In this document: positions 46,304 to 57,689 of the stretch, one piece after another | How positions within the stretch are numbered: position 1 is the stretch's first letter | Layout of the letters: the number at the start of each line of letters is the position of its first letter | Source of the DNA: Macrothele yani | Taxonomy: Eukaryota; Arthropoda; Arachnida; Araneae; Macrothelidae | Direction of reading: 5' to 3' | DNA length: 64,000 bases | Assembly: GCA_039090855.1 (NCBI GenBank) | Contig: CM077013.1 | Location: forward strand, 138,219,240-138,283,239 | The notes under the pieces: generated by a model | Database searches by the model: none | What the model was told of the DNA's origin: nothing | What the model saw: the letters and a program-made list of their open reading frames with translations, nothing else | Position numbers and translations under genes: made by a program

Positions 46304-47640
46304 TACGTAGGTCGTTCAAAAAATAATAAGACTGGCGTCATCTCGCCAAATCAAACCCACGCAGTAAAACGCAGCTGCCTATGTCGGAACACCAGTAACG
46401 TTAGTCGCGTGACAGCGCGTCGTTACAGCGCTCCGCTAGTTCATTCTTGTAGTAGACGGAGTAGAGTTCAGACGTGTTTCTGTAGCCCAGTATGGATTTA
46501 AAACTAGAGCAAAGAGCAGTTATGAAACTCTGCTTGCTTTTGAATAAAACCGCCAGGGAAACACATCTAATGATTAAAGCCAGGGAAACACATCTAATGA
46601 TTAAAGCCAGGGAAACACATCTAATGATTAAAACATCCCGTGCAAGATTTTTTTGAGTGGCACAAGAAATTCGTGAATGGTGAAGAGTGTCTGAAAGACA
46701 GGCCACGCTCCTATAGGCCTTCAACATCGACTACGGAGGTTAATTTCAATAACATCGAGGCCCTCCCGCTCGAAGACCGCCGAATGACCATTGAGTAGGT
46801 TGATGATGTTGTCAGAAACCGGCTAGGGTACCAAAGGAAAAGTCGCTGAAAAATGGATTGATTCCCTACTTGCTCACGGATGAACACAAGGCAAATCGTG
46901 TTTTTATTTGTTGCCAATCGAAGTGCCGGCTACGACGTGAGCCGCACTTTTTGTATCGAGTCGTCACATGTGATGAAACATTTTTTCACTGTTTCGATCA
47001 GGAAGCAAACCAATAGAACACTCAATAGAAACGCCCACAGAGTCCCGATCCAAGAAAGCAAAGGTCCAAGCAAGCGCAGGTCAGATCATGTACCTGGTTT
47101 TCTTCGATAAAAAGAGAATTGTGTATGACCATACTGTTCCACAAGGGAAAAGTGTTACCGGTACTTAATATTCTGAAGTTCTCAAAGGTCACCTAAAGGA
47201 AAAGATTTCACCAAATGCCCAGAATATGCACAAACCCGTTGAATTTTGAATCAAGATGATGCCCCTACACATCATTCTTTGCATACCCTGCGGGTAATCC
47301 AAGATCTAGACATCCAAGTCATGGTGCACCCTCCGTATTCACCGGAGCTGACGCCGTGTGACTTCCACCTCTTCCCTAAAGTGAAAAAAAAAACTTCGTG
47401 GGCGTCGGATTGCATCGAATACGGAACTGAACAAAGCTGCGATGGTTATCCTGAAGCACTTGTCCAGGAAGAGCTTCCAACACACCTTCCGGAAGTAGAT
47501 AGAAAGGTGCGACAGTTGCATTCAAGTAGACGGAGAATACTTAAAAAGTATGTAAAAGTAAATATATTTGCCGCATTGTACTTGTGCACCATGTAAAATC
47601 GGTCTCGCTACTTTTCAAATGACCCTCGTATGTGAACTTC
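46304..47640 (+). pseudogene. mariner transposase relic 3
   Basis: The end sequence tcgttcaaaaaataataaga at 46313 resembles the complement of the 3' end (gtcatttgaaaagtagcgag). The gene starts MDLKLEQRAVMKLC (~46493). A 27-bp segment (KARETHLMI) is present three times in frame. LEDRRMTIE follows at ~46778. The first Asp region (~46965) is unclear. Further on are LNQDDAPTHHSLHTL (Asp 2, ~47246) and SPELTPCDFHLFPKVK (Asp 3 region, ~47338). Numerous frameshifts and stops. The third motif fits mariner rather than Tc1. Confidence 0.82.
46546..46632 (+). repeat. 27-bp triplicate inside the mariner coding region
   Basis: The unit gccagggaaacacatctaat gattaaa repeats three times without change, adding nine codons per copy. 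Confidence 0.92.
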
Positions 47641-47937
47641 CGGAAGTAGATAGAAAGGTGGGACTGTTGCATTCAGGTAGACGGAGAACACTTCGAAAGT
47701 ATATAAGAAAAATTATATTTACTGTATTACACTTCTTCCCCGTGTAAAATCAGTCTCGGTACTTTTTAAATGACCCTCGTATATGAACTTCCGGAAGTAG
47801 TTACAAAGGCGAGACCGTCGCATTCAGGTAGACGGAGAATACTTCGAAAGTATGTAAGAGTAAGTATATTTACTGTATTACACTTCTGCCCCATGTAAAA
47901 TCAGTCTCGCTACTTTGTAAATGACCCTCGTATATGA
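47487..47937 (+). repeat. Triplicated mariner 3' end (~150-bp units)
   Basis: Units beginning cttccggaagtagatagaaa start near 47482, 47636 and 47786. Each ends aatgaccctcgtat(g/a)tgaac. They carry the last transposase codons plus the 3' TIR. Confidence 0.9.
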
Positions 47938-48346
47938 ACCTATTACGAAATTTTTAAAATTATGGGTTTACATACAGAGTTTTCGAAAATATGTTTTTTT
48001 TGTGTAAATATTTACTGGTATTTACCTTAAAATCCGTTCCCTACTTATTATATTCAATTTTAAACACTTTTACTACTCATTCTTATAGCGCATGCTCTTA
48101 ATATTGATTTTTATGTAAAACTGGTGCAAATGTTAAAATTTTACATCAGCTGTCACAATAGCACAACCCATACTTAGGCTTCCGTTTTGCCGTTTCCGCC
48201 CGTTGAAAACGATGGTCTTGGCTGTTTCAATTTCCTTCAAACATAGCGGTGTCGCAAGGGGCCTGAAGTGATTGTCCTTAGAAAAATATCATCTTGAAAA
48301 ACATTCTTTGTAACGTACATCTTGCCGAGGTGGCTTTCTTAACTGT
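47938..48346. other. Unassigned spacer
   Basis: AT-rich, nothing recognised. Confidence 0.45.
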
Positions 48347-48539
48347 TAGGGTTGCCAGATTTAAAAAAATCAAAAAGGAGGACACTTTTTCCTCATCGTC
48401 CAAACTGTTTCTAGTTGCCGATACTTGAGTTTATTTGCAGTTGCCCTATTATATTGTATCAAACAGTACAATTTTCAAGAAAAATAAATGAGAACTGACA
48501 TAAGTGTGATTGATATGACTCAGTTAGGGTTCTAATGGC

Positions 48540-49405
48540 ACTTCTTGTCTGATTAGGCTGCTTCCATTAATTCCTTGTCAATTAAGAACTTGTTGTACAT
48601 TGTAGCACATAAACATATTTCAGATTCACCATCATCACTGCTATGTTCATAATTTGTACAAATCTGAAATTCAGCTTTACTGTAACAACATTCAATCTAT
48701 TCCTAATATCCGTCTAAAGAGATTCCATTTTTGAAAATATTCTCTCACATTCTGTGTTGCAGTTTGATATGTAAAAAATCTAAAAGGATATGAATTTGTA
48801 ATTTTTGAAGCTTGAATGAGATGATGTGCATTCCTTGAAAATAAGTGCGTACTTGTTTTCATCAGATGTCACTAGCTGAAGCCTTTAAATAAACAATATT
48901 CATCATAGAATTCAGCTATCTCTTTAAATAAACAATATTCATCATAGAATTCATTCCTGTTAAGATTATCCACATTTAGTTTTTTCAAAGCAGATAATAA
49001 GATATTAAATGACGTTGGCTTGTTCATGAAAATGTTGCAAATGTTTTGAAAATACTGGAATCACTCAAGTCATATCTCCTATAAGGTACTTTCTTACGCT
49101 ATTTAAAAACAGTAAAAAGTCTTCCTCACATTGCTGCTCCTTAGATGAGCATTCTTGGCAGAAAACCCCTAAAACGTATCTATCCTATTCCTTAATTTGC
49201 TATTCAAGCCATCCATGACCATATGTATCTAAGTAACACAAAATGTTTAACTTTCTACAGCTTCAATTGCATCAAATAAGGTCTTCATTGTGTGGTTTAG
49301 AAATGAACAGTACATTTCATAAAATAAGCTTAAATCTCCGTTTTCTTTCCCAAATGCAGCCCACAGAATCTTTGTACAGTTATCTTCACCTATGCTTCTG
49401 AAATA
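48540..49405 (-). pseudogene. hAT transposase, C-terminal part with dimerisation motif
   Basis: Resumes after the Tc1 with YFRSIGEDNCTKILWAAFGK and LFYEMYCSFLNHTMKTLFDA. After a degraded stretch, CNTECERIFSKMESL followed by DIRNRLNVVTVK (~48690-48765) gives the hAT dimerisation motif. A direct ~39-bp duplication (tctttaaataaacaatattc atcatagaattca) lies at ~48880-48956. The frame ends near 48540. Confidence 0.82.
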
Positions 49406-50814
49406 CACTGCTGGCTGCCCAAAATACAACACCAAGACGGACACGTGATAGCAAAGCCAGACGTACTGGTCACATAACAACAGATACAAAGATGAAACGA
49501 TTGAGCTTACAGGCCCGTGCGACTTGCGGAATACGCAGACATCAATAGTTCGTGTGGCCCCCATGGCTGGCAATAACGGCCGCTACACGCTGCGGCATCG
49601 AACGAAAGAGGCTTTGGACGTGGGCTTGGGGTATGCCGGTCCAGGCTGCTTCCACACGTTGCCACAGTTCATCCGGCGTAGCCGCGGGTTGTGCTTCCCG
49701 GGCCACTCGGTTGCCGATCAGCAACCAGACTTGTTCGATGGGCGACTTATCGGGAGAACAGGCGGGCCACGGCAGCAGTTGACACCTGGTGGGCCGTTAA
49801 GAATTGTTGCACGATGCGTGCCACCTGTGGGCGCGCATTGTCTTGTTGAAACGTGGCCGCTGGCAGGTCCAGCAGGTAAGGGAGGACTACAAGCTCCAAA
49901 ACGTCGGAGATATAGCGGTGGCTGTTGAGTGTACCGGCGATGCGTACCAGAGGGGTGCGGGTGTCATATACAATGGCGCCCTAAACCATAATGCCAGGCG
50001 ACGGACCGGTATGGCGATGCATAATGCAGGCGTCATACAGTCTCTCGCCGCGGTGCCGCCACACGCGGATCCGACCATCGTGGTGTTGCAGGCCGAAGCG
50101 GGATTCGTCGGAGAAGACAATCTCGTGCTATTCCGTAGTCCAGGGGCGGCGTTCAACGACCCACGGCCGCCGCACTCGCCAGTGGTGTAACGTCAGTGGT
50201 AATCGGAGCAACGGACGCCGTGTGACGAGTCCCCGTTCCTGCAGACGACGTCAAACGGTACGTGCTGACACAGGTTGTTGCGCAACATACCCTAATTCCT
50301 GCGCTAACGTTCGTAATGTGGCGGCGCGAGCCGTCAAAGCCCGCCGCACAACGTGCCGATCCTCTCGTTCGGTGGTGTGCCGAGGCTGCGGCAATCGCTC
50401 GCGTCGGTCCGTCAGTCCCGCCTGCACCCACCGAATCCATACTCGCTTCACTGTGGCTGGATGTCGTCCCACACGGGTGTCGATGTCTCGGTACGATAAA
50501 CCGCTTTGCGATAAGCAACTATTTGTCCACTGTCGAACTCCGAAACGTGCTGGAATGACTGCCGTATTCTGCGACGAGGCATCTGGAAGCTTCCCACGCA
50601 CATGTCCTGCAGCACAACACACTTCCACTACTTACACCCCGCCTTCTTTGCACCCTTCTTACAGTGCTTCTCGGTGGCGTGCCGGGAGCACATGATTTGC
50701 ATATGCCCTGCAATGCTAATCGTTTGCTTGGCCTTTCGCGGGCGACGCATGCTGCGAATTTCAGGCCAACCGGATGCTTCCTTCTTGGTGTTGCATTTTG
50801 GGTGGCCAGCAGTG
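49406..50814 (-). mobile_element. Tc1/mariner element 8 nested in the hAT, with TIRs and TA duplication
   Basis: TIR cactgctggc(t/c)(g/a)cccaaaat, ~35 bp, at 49406 and inverted to 50814. TA at 49404-49405 and 50815-50816. Length 1409 bp. Confidence 0.93.
49542..50628 (-). pseudogene. Transposase of element 8 (DD34E-type), few lesions
   Basis: Minus-strand N-terminal frame 50628-50251 with a helix-turn-helix (SYRDIDTRVGRHPATVKRVW) and a DRRERLPQPRHTT hook. The catalytic part reads IVFSDESRFGLQHHDGRIRV (Asp 1, ~50110), HTGPSPGIMV followed by a TAG where Trp is usual, YDTRTPLVRIAGTLNSHRYI, and ATFQQDNARPQVARIV (Asp 2, ~49850). After a small indel near 49785 come SPDKSPIEQVW (Glu) and, from 49724, the C terminus ending ASHGGHTNY. 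It is more GC-rich than its hAT host, so it appears younger. Confidence 0.92.
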
Positions 50815-51990
50815 TAGATGGGTAGTAGCAACGAGTTCCTACATAGTCTGTCCAGAGCAGGTAACAAGCTTAACCACCTTGCAATAATATGCCTCAAAAT
50901 CTCCAGATATTCTACGTCTACGAATTCACAGAACTCCTTTAGAGTTGCTGTCCTATTAGAAACATAACTGCCAAAGTGAGCAAACACTTTCAACACTAAA
51001 TTCTCTGTATCCTACTTTGATTTTGATGTTGCATACTTGGAACATTATGAATAACATGAGCCAAACAGTTAGCAGGAAGGAGATTTTCATTTACCTCACA
51101 TTTAAGTTTCTGAAAGACACTGTCGTACTTCCCTTAATTCACACTGGCATTGTCCGCTGTAAAAGCTGATAGCGTTTTAACATTTATATCGGAAACCAAC
51201 AATTTCTCTTTTATTTGATTCGAAGTAGCATTTGCTGTTTACTGACTGTTCTCATAAAAGTTTAACAGGCAATCAGTTATGCCATGTGTGACGTACTACA
51301 GAGGTGAAAACATGTGTCAGGGCGACAGATCTGCAGCGAGATATTCTGTCCGGGTAGCTCAATTGGGACAGCGACTGTGAGTGATGAGACACGGCTTCCA
51401 TGCCCGTCGGGGACAAACTTGTCTTTTCACACTTGTTCATAACTAAAGTACCTCAAAAGAATTGGCAAACACTTAATTTTACACCTGTGTGATGCATCAG
51501 TAGCAAGGGAATAGTAGATATTATTATCTTTATGTAATTTAGATGTGTCTTTACTGAATGAGGTGCGAGAATATTACCACATAAAGCTCTGCCTTTTGTT
51601 TTTAACCACACGTAACTTCTTTTGCAATAACAGAATCTGCATAAATAGCTTTGTCCACTTGAAACGAACTTTTGTAACTATTGTAACTGTTGTGATGTCA
51701 CACAAAATGAAAGGTCTTACATAATACTGCAGCGGTGTCTTTTTCACTTTCAGCAGAAAACTTCTTATGGGAAAAAAGTCTCCAAACTCTTCAAAGTAGA
51801 AGCACTTCTAACTTTTGATTTGTGTTTCACTGTCTCTGTATGTTTAACGAAATCACCCTTGCCTTTGTTGGACATCTCAATGTCACAACAACATAGAGTA
51901 CAATACGCATAATGATTACCTTTAGCACTTTTTCATACACACGGGAATTCTTTTTCCTACAGTTCAGAAAAATTAGCTCTTTTTGGCATT
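50815..51990 (-). pseudogene. hAT transposase, N-terminal and central part (BED finger, catalytic Asp region)
   Basis: ATG at 51990 (MPKRANFSEL then a stop). A BED-type zinc finger follows: YCTLCCCDIEMSNKGKGDF with VKHTETVKH, giving Cx2C and His ligands. Downstream are SAFTADNASVN (a catalytic Asp region, ~51140-51175) and LPANCLAHVIHN (~51050-51080), the hAT Cys/His block. VLKVFAHFGSYVSNRTATL and LRHIIARWLSLLPALDRL then run to the Tc1 insertion at 50815. Stops and frameshifts occur throughout. A tRNA-like scrap lies at 51345-51425. Confidence 0.83.
51345..51425 (+). repeat. tRNA-like (SINE head) scrap inside the hAT
   Basis: tccgggtagctcaattggga resembles a tRNA D-arm or A box, and ggcttccatgcccgtcgggg may be a decayed B box. 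It interrupts the hAT coding region. Anticodon stem pairing is poor, so it is not a tRNA gene. Confidence 0.5.
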
Positions 51991-52503
51991 TTATCAAACT
52001 GTGTATAATTGTGCACACCAAAATGTTTCACACACACTTATCACATATTACTAAATGGACATTAAACTCAGAGGTTCAGACTGAGTCACTGACTAGAAAA
52101 GAGTTGAACATTTCACATTATATCATGCACTGCACGGGGCCGAGCTTCCTGTGTCTGTGAAGAATGCGGCTATTGGCCGGGAGAGCGGGAAATCCCAGTC
52201 TGCACTAGGAGAACTAAACATATCGCTTTGCAGAAGCTATTGCCCAGCTCTCAAACAATACCCTCAGAAATTACTGGCCCCTGCATTGGTTTCGACGGCG
52301 AAATGTTAGTAGCCTTGGATTACACGTCAACAGACCAGTAGTACAATATCGTATTGTCCCGCAATACGGTAATCACTTACTTTGAAATCACAAAAAAAGG
52401 AGGACAAAAACGCGTCCGGCTTACGTATAAGGGAGGACATCATTTGTACTGTACCAAAGCCAGACGTCTGGGAACTCTATCGACTGTGTTTGTATGCTAC
52501 TTA

Positions 52504-53803
52504 CACTGGCTGACAGAGAAAATACCACACCAGAAAGACATAAACGCAGTGCCATGTAAATTGCAGGGTGGGTGCGCACGTACAAGTTATGCAAATGACT
52601 GTATTGGAAGGCCAATCGCACGAACGGCGCGCGTGGTATACGCGGACAATCAGCCCGTGAGGCCATCAGTCGAGACGTTGTCACGGCAGCGAGAAGTGAG
52701 TGGTTCAGCTGTAACCGTATCTGGAGAAGCAACAAGGGCTGCCAATGCCGTTAAGATGCCGTCGTACGTGATTTCGGTAAACGGATGAGTTCACGAGAGG
52801 TGTCATCGTAGGCCTTCGTACCGCTTGATGGTCCTTGCGTCGTATTGCGGAAGAAACGCAACGTGATGCGACAACCGTCAGTTGCCTTTGGAGAGAGTGG
52901 TCCCAGGAAGGATCTGTACAACGTCGTAGGGGTAACGGAGCACCGAGAGAGACGCCCGAGCGCACCGATCGTCGCATCCGAAGTCATGCCCTAGAGGACC
53001 ATCAGGCCACAACGGGCGACATTATTCTGAGTGTACGGGAAGGCTTGGATGCATCGATATCGATGCAGACAGTGTCGCGCCGATTGGTTGAGTATGGTTT
53101 GCTGTCCAGCCGTCCGTTGCGAAGACTGCCCTTAACTACGAGCCATCGTCGTCACCGCTTGACGTGGTGTCGTTTCAGAGCTGCTTGGGGTGACGAATGG
53201 AACAGTGTGGCGTTCAGCGTGCATCGCGGTTCTGTCTCTCCACGGACGATCGCCGTGTGAGATTCTGGAAGCGACGTGGTCAACGGGCGGATTTCCCCGC
53301 GATTGTGGAGCGCCACACGGTCCGGCAATGAAGAATCATGGTGTCGGGTGCTACCAGCGCCTAGAGCCGCTCACCGCCGGTACGCATTACGGGCACATTG
53401 ACGTCACGCAGCTATGTTGACGAGGTGCTGCGGTCTAGGCTAGAACGATCTCCCGACCTCTCTCCCATCGATCATCTGTGTGACACAACAAGACGTCGGT
53501 TGAGTATCCTCCCACCCCCGGAAAATGAAGATGAACTGTAGACTCGGAGCAACACCACATAGTCCACGATACCCCATGACTCTATTCGGACACTCATTGC
53601 CTCGATGCCACGTCGGACTCAACGCTGTATCGCCCAAGATGGTGGACTCTCCTTATTGATCATCCTGTATATTCGGCCACTGGAGCCTAGTCTGTATGTG
53701 ACAATTAAATCATTGTTCAGGACCTACTTGGCTATCAGTGTGTGCAGTTTGGTCTGTTTTCGAGCATTCCTTCACGGTATGGCATTTTTTCTGTCAGGCA
53801 GTG
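52504..53803 (+). mobile_element. Tc1/mariner element 9 with TIRs and TA duplication
   Basis: The left end cactggctgacagagaaaat (52504) and the complement of the right end, cactgcctgacagaaaaaat (to 53803), form TIRs. TA at 52502-52503 and 53804-53805. Length 1300 bp. Confidence 0.9.
52740..53680 (+). pseudogene. Transposase of element 9, second catalytic Asp deleted
   Basis: A helix-turn-helix-like RRIAEETQRDATTVSCLWRE, then TERTDRRIRSHAL, MQTVSRRLVEYGLLSSRP and LPLTTSHRRHRLTWCR. The DES motif is degraded (VAFSVHRGSVS). Later frames give RRGQRADFPAIV-like residues, and then RSPDLSPIDHLCD, where Asp replaces the catalytic Glu. The ~60 residues that should hold QQDNARPH are missing, so an internal deletion removed Asp 2 near 53430. 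The C terminus SMPRRTQRCIAQDGG ends ~53660. Confidence 0.85.
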
Positions 53804-55046
53804 TATTTATAGACCTTTTTCTCAAAAACGGGATACAAAGGAATTGAAACCAGATTTGGAATCAGCGTGAAAAATTCTGTGAGAATCACAGGAAACGAAA
53901 ATAAGTTTAAAATGTGTTCAATAATGTAATGATCTCATTGCAGCATTACAAGGATACTTTAACTAGAAACAAATCACTGCTGACAGCGCCACCTATATCT
54001 CCTGCGACAGTGACGTGATGGAGCTGCTATTGTTTACGATCATGACGTTATGACGGTCTTACCTAATGTTTATAGCAATCTTGATTTTTGCCAATGGATC
54101 CTGTACTAATTGTGCGGAATAAATTAGAGATAGGTTTTTGGAAATGCGAGCTCCTATAACTACCGGATAATAATTATTCTGTGGTGAGATTAAAATTACA
54201 ATTCAGTAATGGAACTTATTACTAGAATCTAAAAATCATACCGACAAATAAAACTGCTCTGCGTAGCTGGGAAACAATGTTAACACTTATTCAATACTTA
54301 AATCATTGATCTCGGTAAAAATTAAATCGTTTAAGTAGGAAAAGTTTAGCGACGCTGCGAAAAATTACTGGTTGTGGGAATGTTGCCAGGATCAGCGAGT
54401 TGTCGTGCGACATTTCTTGCGGCAATTAGAAGAAAAAAACGAATATGTTCTCCTAAACATCAGTTTTGTTAGTAGCAGCAATATTTTATTACCTCACGGC
54501 TTCGCTGTAAAGATGATCAAGAAATGAAGCAGGCAAACAGAAAACAAATAAGAAATCTCTGCCTGTATCTCTCACGCAAATATGCGCTGCAAAGGGCTCG
54601 TTTTTAATACTCCTATCATTAAACATTTTATTATTGATTTGGTTTAATTATTGCTTCAGGGCACCAAAAAACTATCGCTTTGCTGCGTAAGCGTACATTA
54701 TTATTCACGATGAAACTGCAAGAGAAATTCCAATGAAATTTTGTCGCTCTTTATTTTTCTAAATCAGGGACACACCGATATGCATTTAATTTCTGAGGTA
54801 TAAGGCGTTGCTAGAGAAAAACACTTCATTATCTTTGACAACATAGCAGCATGCAAAGGACTGCATGCTACTGAGAAAATAGCATTTTGTTTTCTTCTCA
54901 GCGGTATAAATTTTCGTTTGAAGATGAACGCAATGCGTCTGTGCTATCTCTTTTGTGAGTTTTCAGCTGGCGTTATAAATTTTCGCTTGGAGATTTTATG
55001 CAGTATAGCTATTATTTATTTTTCTGGCTATTAACCTTATTCTATT
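53804..55046. other. Unassigned AT-rich spacer
   Basis: No frame or repeat recognised apart from a small hairpin (agcagcatgca...tgcatgctact) at ~54846-54872. Confidence 0.5.
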
Positions 55047-55225
55047 TTTTTTTTTAGGTTTTACAATTACCGTGAGCGTCGCTCGTCCCTAATGTAGGGT
55101 AACTGGTTCCAGGAAAGGGAGACAGCCAGTGCCGTATGACAAACACAATATCCATGCCTCACCGGGATTTGAATTCGAACACACAAACGGTCAGAAGCCA
55201 GAGCTTAGCCAATGCATCACCGTCG
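55047..55225 (-). repeat. tRNA-derived SINE, family A, copy 5 (decayed)
   Basis: T run at ~55047, then gtgagcgtcgctcgtcccta, gacagccagtgccgtatgac and catgcctcaccgggatttga. Body shortened, head mutated. Confidence 0.82.
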
Positions 55226-55269
55226 CGAAAATGCGAGTTTTCAGATGGGAATGAAATAACCATATGTAT

Positions 55270-55713
55270 TAAGGTCGTTCCACATAAAATCTCTGCCTTA
55301 TGTTTCCAATGGTAAAACTTCTTTACATATTTTCTTCGCAATTAATATATTTCCACGGATGAAAATTTGCACATCGACAAAACTTATTTTAAGTTATAGC
55401 ATGGGATGTTTAATACTTGCTAACACATTATCATTATTAAGCAATCCAACATTTGTTTGTCTACTGAAGTCATCAATGTACAGGTCGGGCCATCTATTAA
55501 CAGGTTTGAACATTACTCAAAGAACAATGATTGATTTTTAATATAATTATGATTAGGTTTTAGCAAGTAGTAAGTATCCCATGCTATAACTTAAAGTTAG
55601 TTTTATCGATGTGCAAATTTTCATCCTTGGGAATACGTTAATTGCGAAGAAAATATGTAAAGAAGTTTTACCATTGGAAACATAAGACAGATATTGCAGT
55701 TGGAACCACCTTA
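55270..55713. repeat. Inverted repeat with ~150-bp arms
   Basis: Arms 55270-55425 and 55562-55713 share gtttccaatggtaaaacttc, tttacatattttcttcgcaa, ttgcacatcgacaaaact and ttatagcatgggat. The loop is ~135 bp. The same 12-residue frame (RRKYVKKFYHWK) therefore appears on both strands. Confidence 0.85.
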
Positions 55714-55902
55714 ATTTTCGCCCTTTATCAACTGGACGTTATAGAAGATGCACTTAAAGAAGATATTGTTGCCTATCTCGTTGTCCACTATCCAGAGTTG
55801 CAAACGGGTAAACAATTTTGGACCCGAACCAAGAGTACCCAGATAACTTTTATTCAAAATCAGGATAGTTTTTCAAAAAATGTAGCACTTCGCCAAAACC
55901 CT
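55714..55902 (+). other. Unidentified open segment
   Basis: The frame from 55642 continues here (LIFALYQLDVIEDALKEDIV ...) until a T run. I do not recognise it. It begins inside the fold-back arm, so an element internal sequence is possible. Confidence 0.3.
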
Positions 55903-56040
55903 TTTTTTTTTTTTGACAGGAGGTTATACGATGTCCGTGAGCAACTCAATGGGCTATAAGCAGTTGCCGTCCGTAATTTAGGGCCACTGGTCCCAGGGAA
56001 AGGAGAGAGCCAGCGCCGTCAGACAAACACAACATCCATC
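55903..56040 (-). repeat. tRNA-derived SINE, family A, copy 6, lacking its tRNA head
   Basis: T run, gagcaactcaatgggctata, cagttgccgtccgtaattta and agacaaacacaacatccat; then it stops. SINE 5' truncation is usual. Confidence 0.85.
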
Positions 56041-56219
56041 GTTGAATAAAGCCGATGAATTCCATCTTAAGTTGATTGGCTAAATCTGGATCATCTAAAA
56101 CTAGTATAGCTTAAATGACACCAAAAAAGTTTTGCTGGAGTCGTTTTTGCATCTCTCGTTGAAACGATGCAAAAACAACTCCAGTAAAACTGTTTTCTTT
56201 CTTTACTTTTTTTTTTACA

Positions 56220-56345
56220 GAAGTTCAGGGCAAATCAGGACGGAAAGCCAAATGTCAGTACAAAATCAGGAGATTCTTGAAAACAGGACAAGCTTACAAA
56301 AATCAGGATAATCCTGATAAAATCAGGACATGTGGGCACCCTACT
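56220..56345 (-). repeat. End of a hAT-like element
   Basis: The complement reads tagggtgcccacatgtcctg followed by multiple atcaggat/tcctgattt blocks. The tip resembles the TAGGGTTGCC tip of the hAT at 48347, and repeated subterminal motifs are typical of hAT ends. No gene attached. Confidence 0.55.
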
Positions 56346-56415
56346 CGGACCGGACTCGACTTGCGCCTGAATCGGACAAAGCTGCTTCGAAATGTAAGCT
56401 ATAAACTAGAATATA

Positions 56416-57676
56416 CAGGGGTTGTCGAAAATAATGGAAACACCTTGAAACAATAGGTGTTACGCACCTAATATTGTGTGGGAGCTCCCTTGGCATTTAA
56501 AACTGCTGAAATCCTCCTTGGAATGTACGCATACAAGTCTTGGATGGTGGTAAGTGGTATGTTGTACCATTCTTCCTGCAGAAACTGCTCCAATTCCTTG
56601 AGAGACGCCGGATGAGAATAACGGGAGAGCACTCTGTTTTCCAACACAGACCATAGGGGTTAAATGATGTTTAAGTCCGGTAATTGTGCAGGCCAGGGAA
56701 GGTGTGCAACTTCATCCTCATGTTCCTCAAACCATGATTGAACAGTTTTTCTTCTGTGAATCGGGCACTATCATCTTGAAAGGTGCAAGCCCTTGACGGA
56801 AGCAATGTCTGCGCCATGGAATGCACATGGTCAGCCAAAAGGGGGACATAGTCACCGCCAGTGATCCGTCCATGCAAGGTGATAATGAGACCTGCTTCAA
56901 ACCACGAGATCATGGCCCAAACCATTACGGAACCGCTACCATGCTTCACTGTAGGAACGAGACAGTCTGGTTTGTACGCTTCTACCGGAGTTCTCCACAT
57001 GTAAGCCCGTCCTGTGGTGGGGAAACTTGATTCATCGGAAAACAAGACATGTTTCCATTGATCTTAAGTCACGTTTTATGTTCCTGGCACCATTGTAGTC
57101 TGCGTTACATTTTCACCTGTGACACCAGGGGTTTTGCAATCGCAGCTCTGCCGTAAACATTGAGCTTATGCAGTTCCTTTCGCACGGTATGGGTCGACAC
57201 TGGGTTTTGGAGATGTGCATTAAGCTCAGGAGTCAATTTCATCTCCGTGGTCTTCCTCCTTCCGGTCACAATCCTCTTTAATGTCCTCCTGTCTCTCGCA
57301 GTGAGTTTGGTTTTCCTTCAACAGCTGTGTCTCGCAGATGATGTTGTGCCGTGATCATTGGATGCTGTTATAACCTTCAACACGTTACCTCTCGATGCGC
57401 CCCATACCTATGCCACTGTGGATACCAACGCACCAACCAGATAGGCTCTTACAACCTGCCCTGTTTGGAACTCCGATAGGTCACTCATTGTGCCTTCACC
57501 TGGAACGAAATTATGCGAACACCGATTTACAATGCAATCACACTGAACCTTGAGACCATAAGCAACACGTTTTTACGAAACAAATTGTAGCTACATGTTC
57601 GTTTTACTCAAAAAAACAGCATATGCCGAAGTCACTGTTTTCAGCGAGGTATTTCAATTATTTTCGATAACCGCTA
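56416..57676 (-). mobile_element. Tc1/mariner element 10 with TIRs
   Basis: Left end caggggttgtcgaaaataat and complement of right end tagcggttatcgaaaataat. TA flanks both sides. Length ~1.26 kb. Confidence 0.9.
56455..57489 (-). pseudogene. Transposase of element 10, catalytic Glu codon now a stop
   Basis: From the ATG at 57489: MSDLSEFQTGQVVRAYLVGA (helix-turn-helix start), several stops, then KPLVSQVKM...RLQWCQEH. The 57045-56671 frame holds MFSDESSFPTTGR (Asp 1), VPTVKHGSGSVMVW and CTFQDDSARFTEE (Asp 2 region, usual QDDNAPIH). After a shift, PAQLPDLNII is followed by TAA at 56660-56662 exactly where the catalytic Glu is expected, then PLWSVLENRV. It ends NAKGAPTQY near 56470. Confidence 0.9.
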
Positions 57677-57689
57677 TATGTATCGTCAT

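Larger units (their letters stand above)
48347..52479 (-). mobile_element. hAT element with BED-finger transposase, carrying a nested Tc1
   Basis: The left tip TAGGGTTGCCAGAT and the complement of the right tip, TAGAGTTCCCAGAC, match at 11 of 14 positions. Flanking octamers ttaactgt (48339-48346) and tcgactgt (52480-52487) agree at 6 of 8, as expected for an aged 8-bp duplication. The interior encodes a hAT transposase on the minus strand, split by the Tc1 at 49406-50814. Confidence 0.82.
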
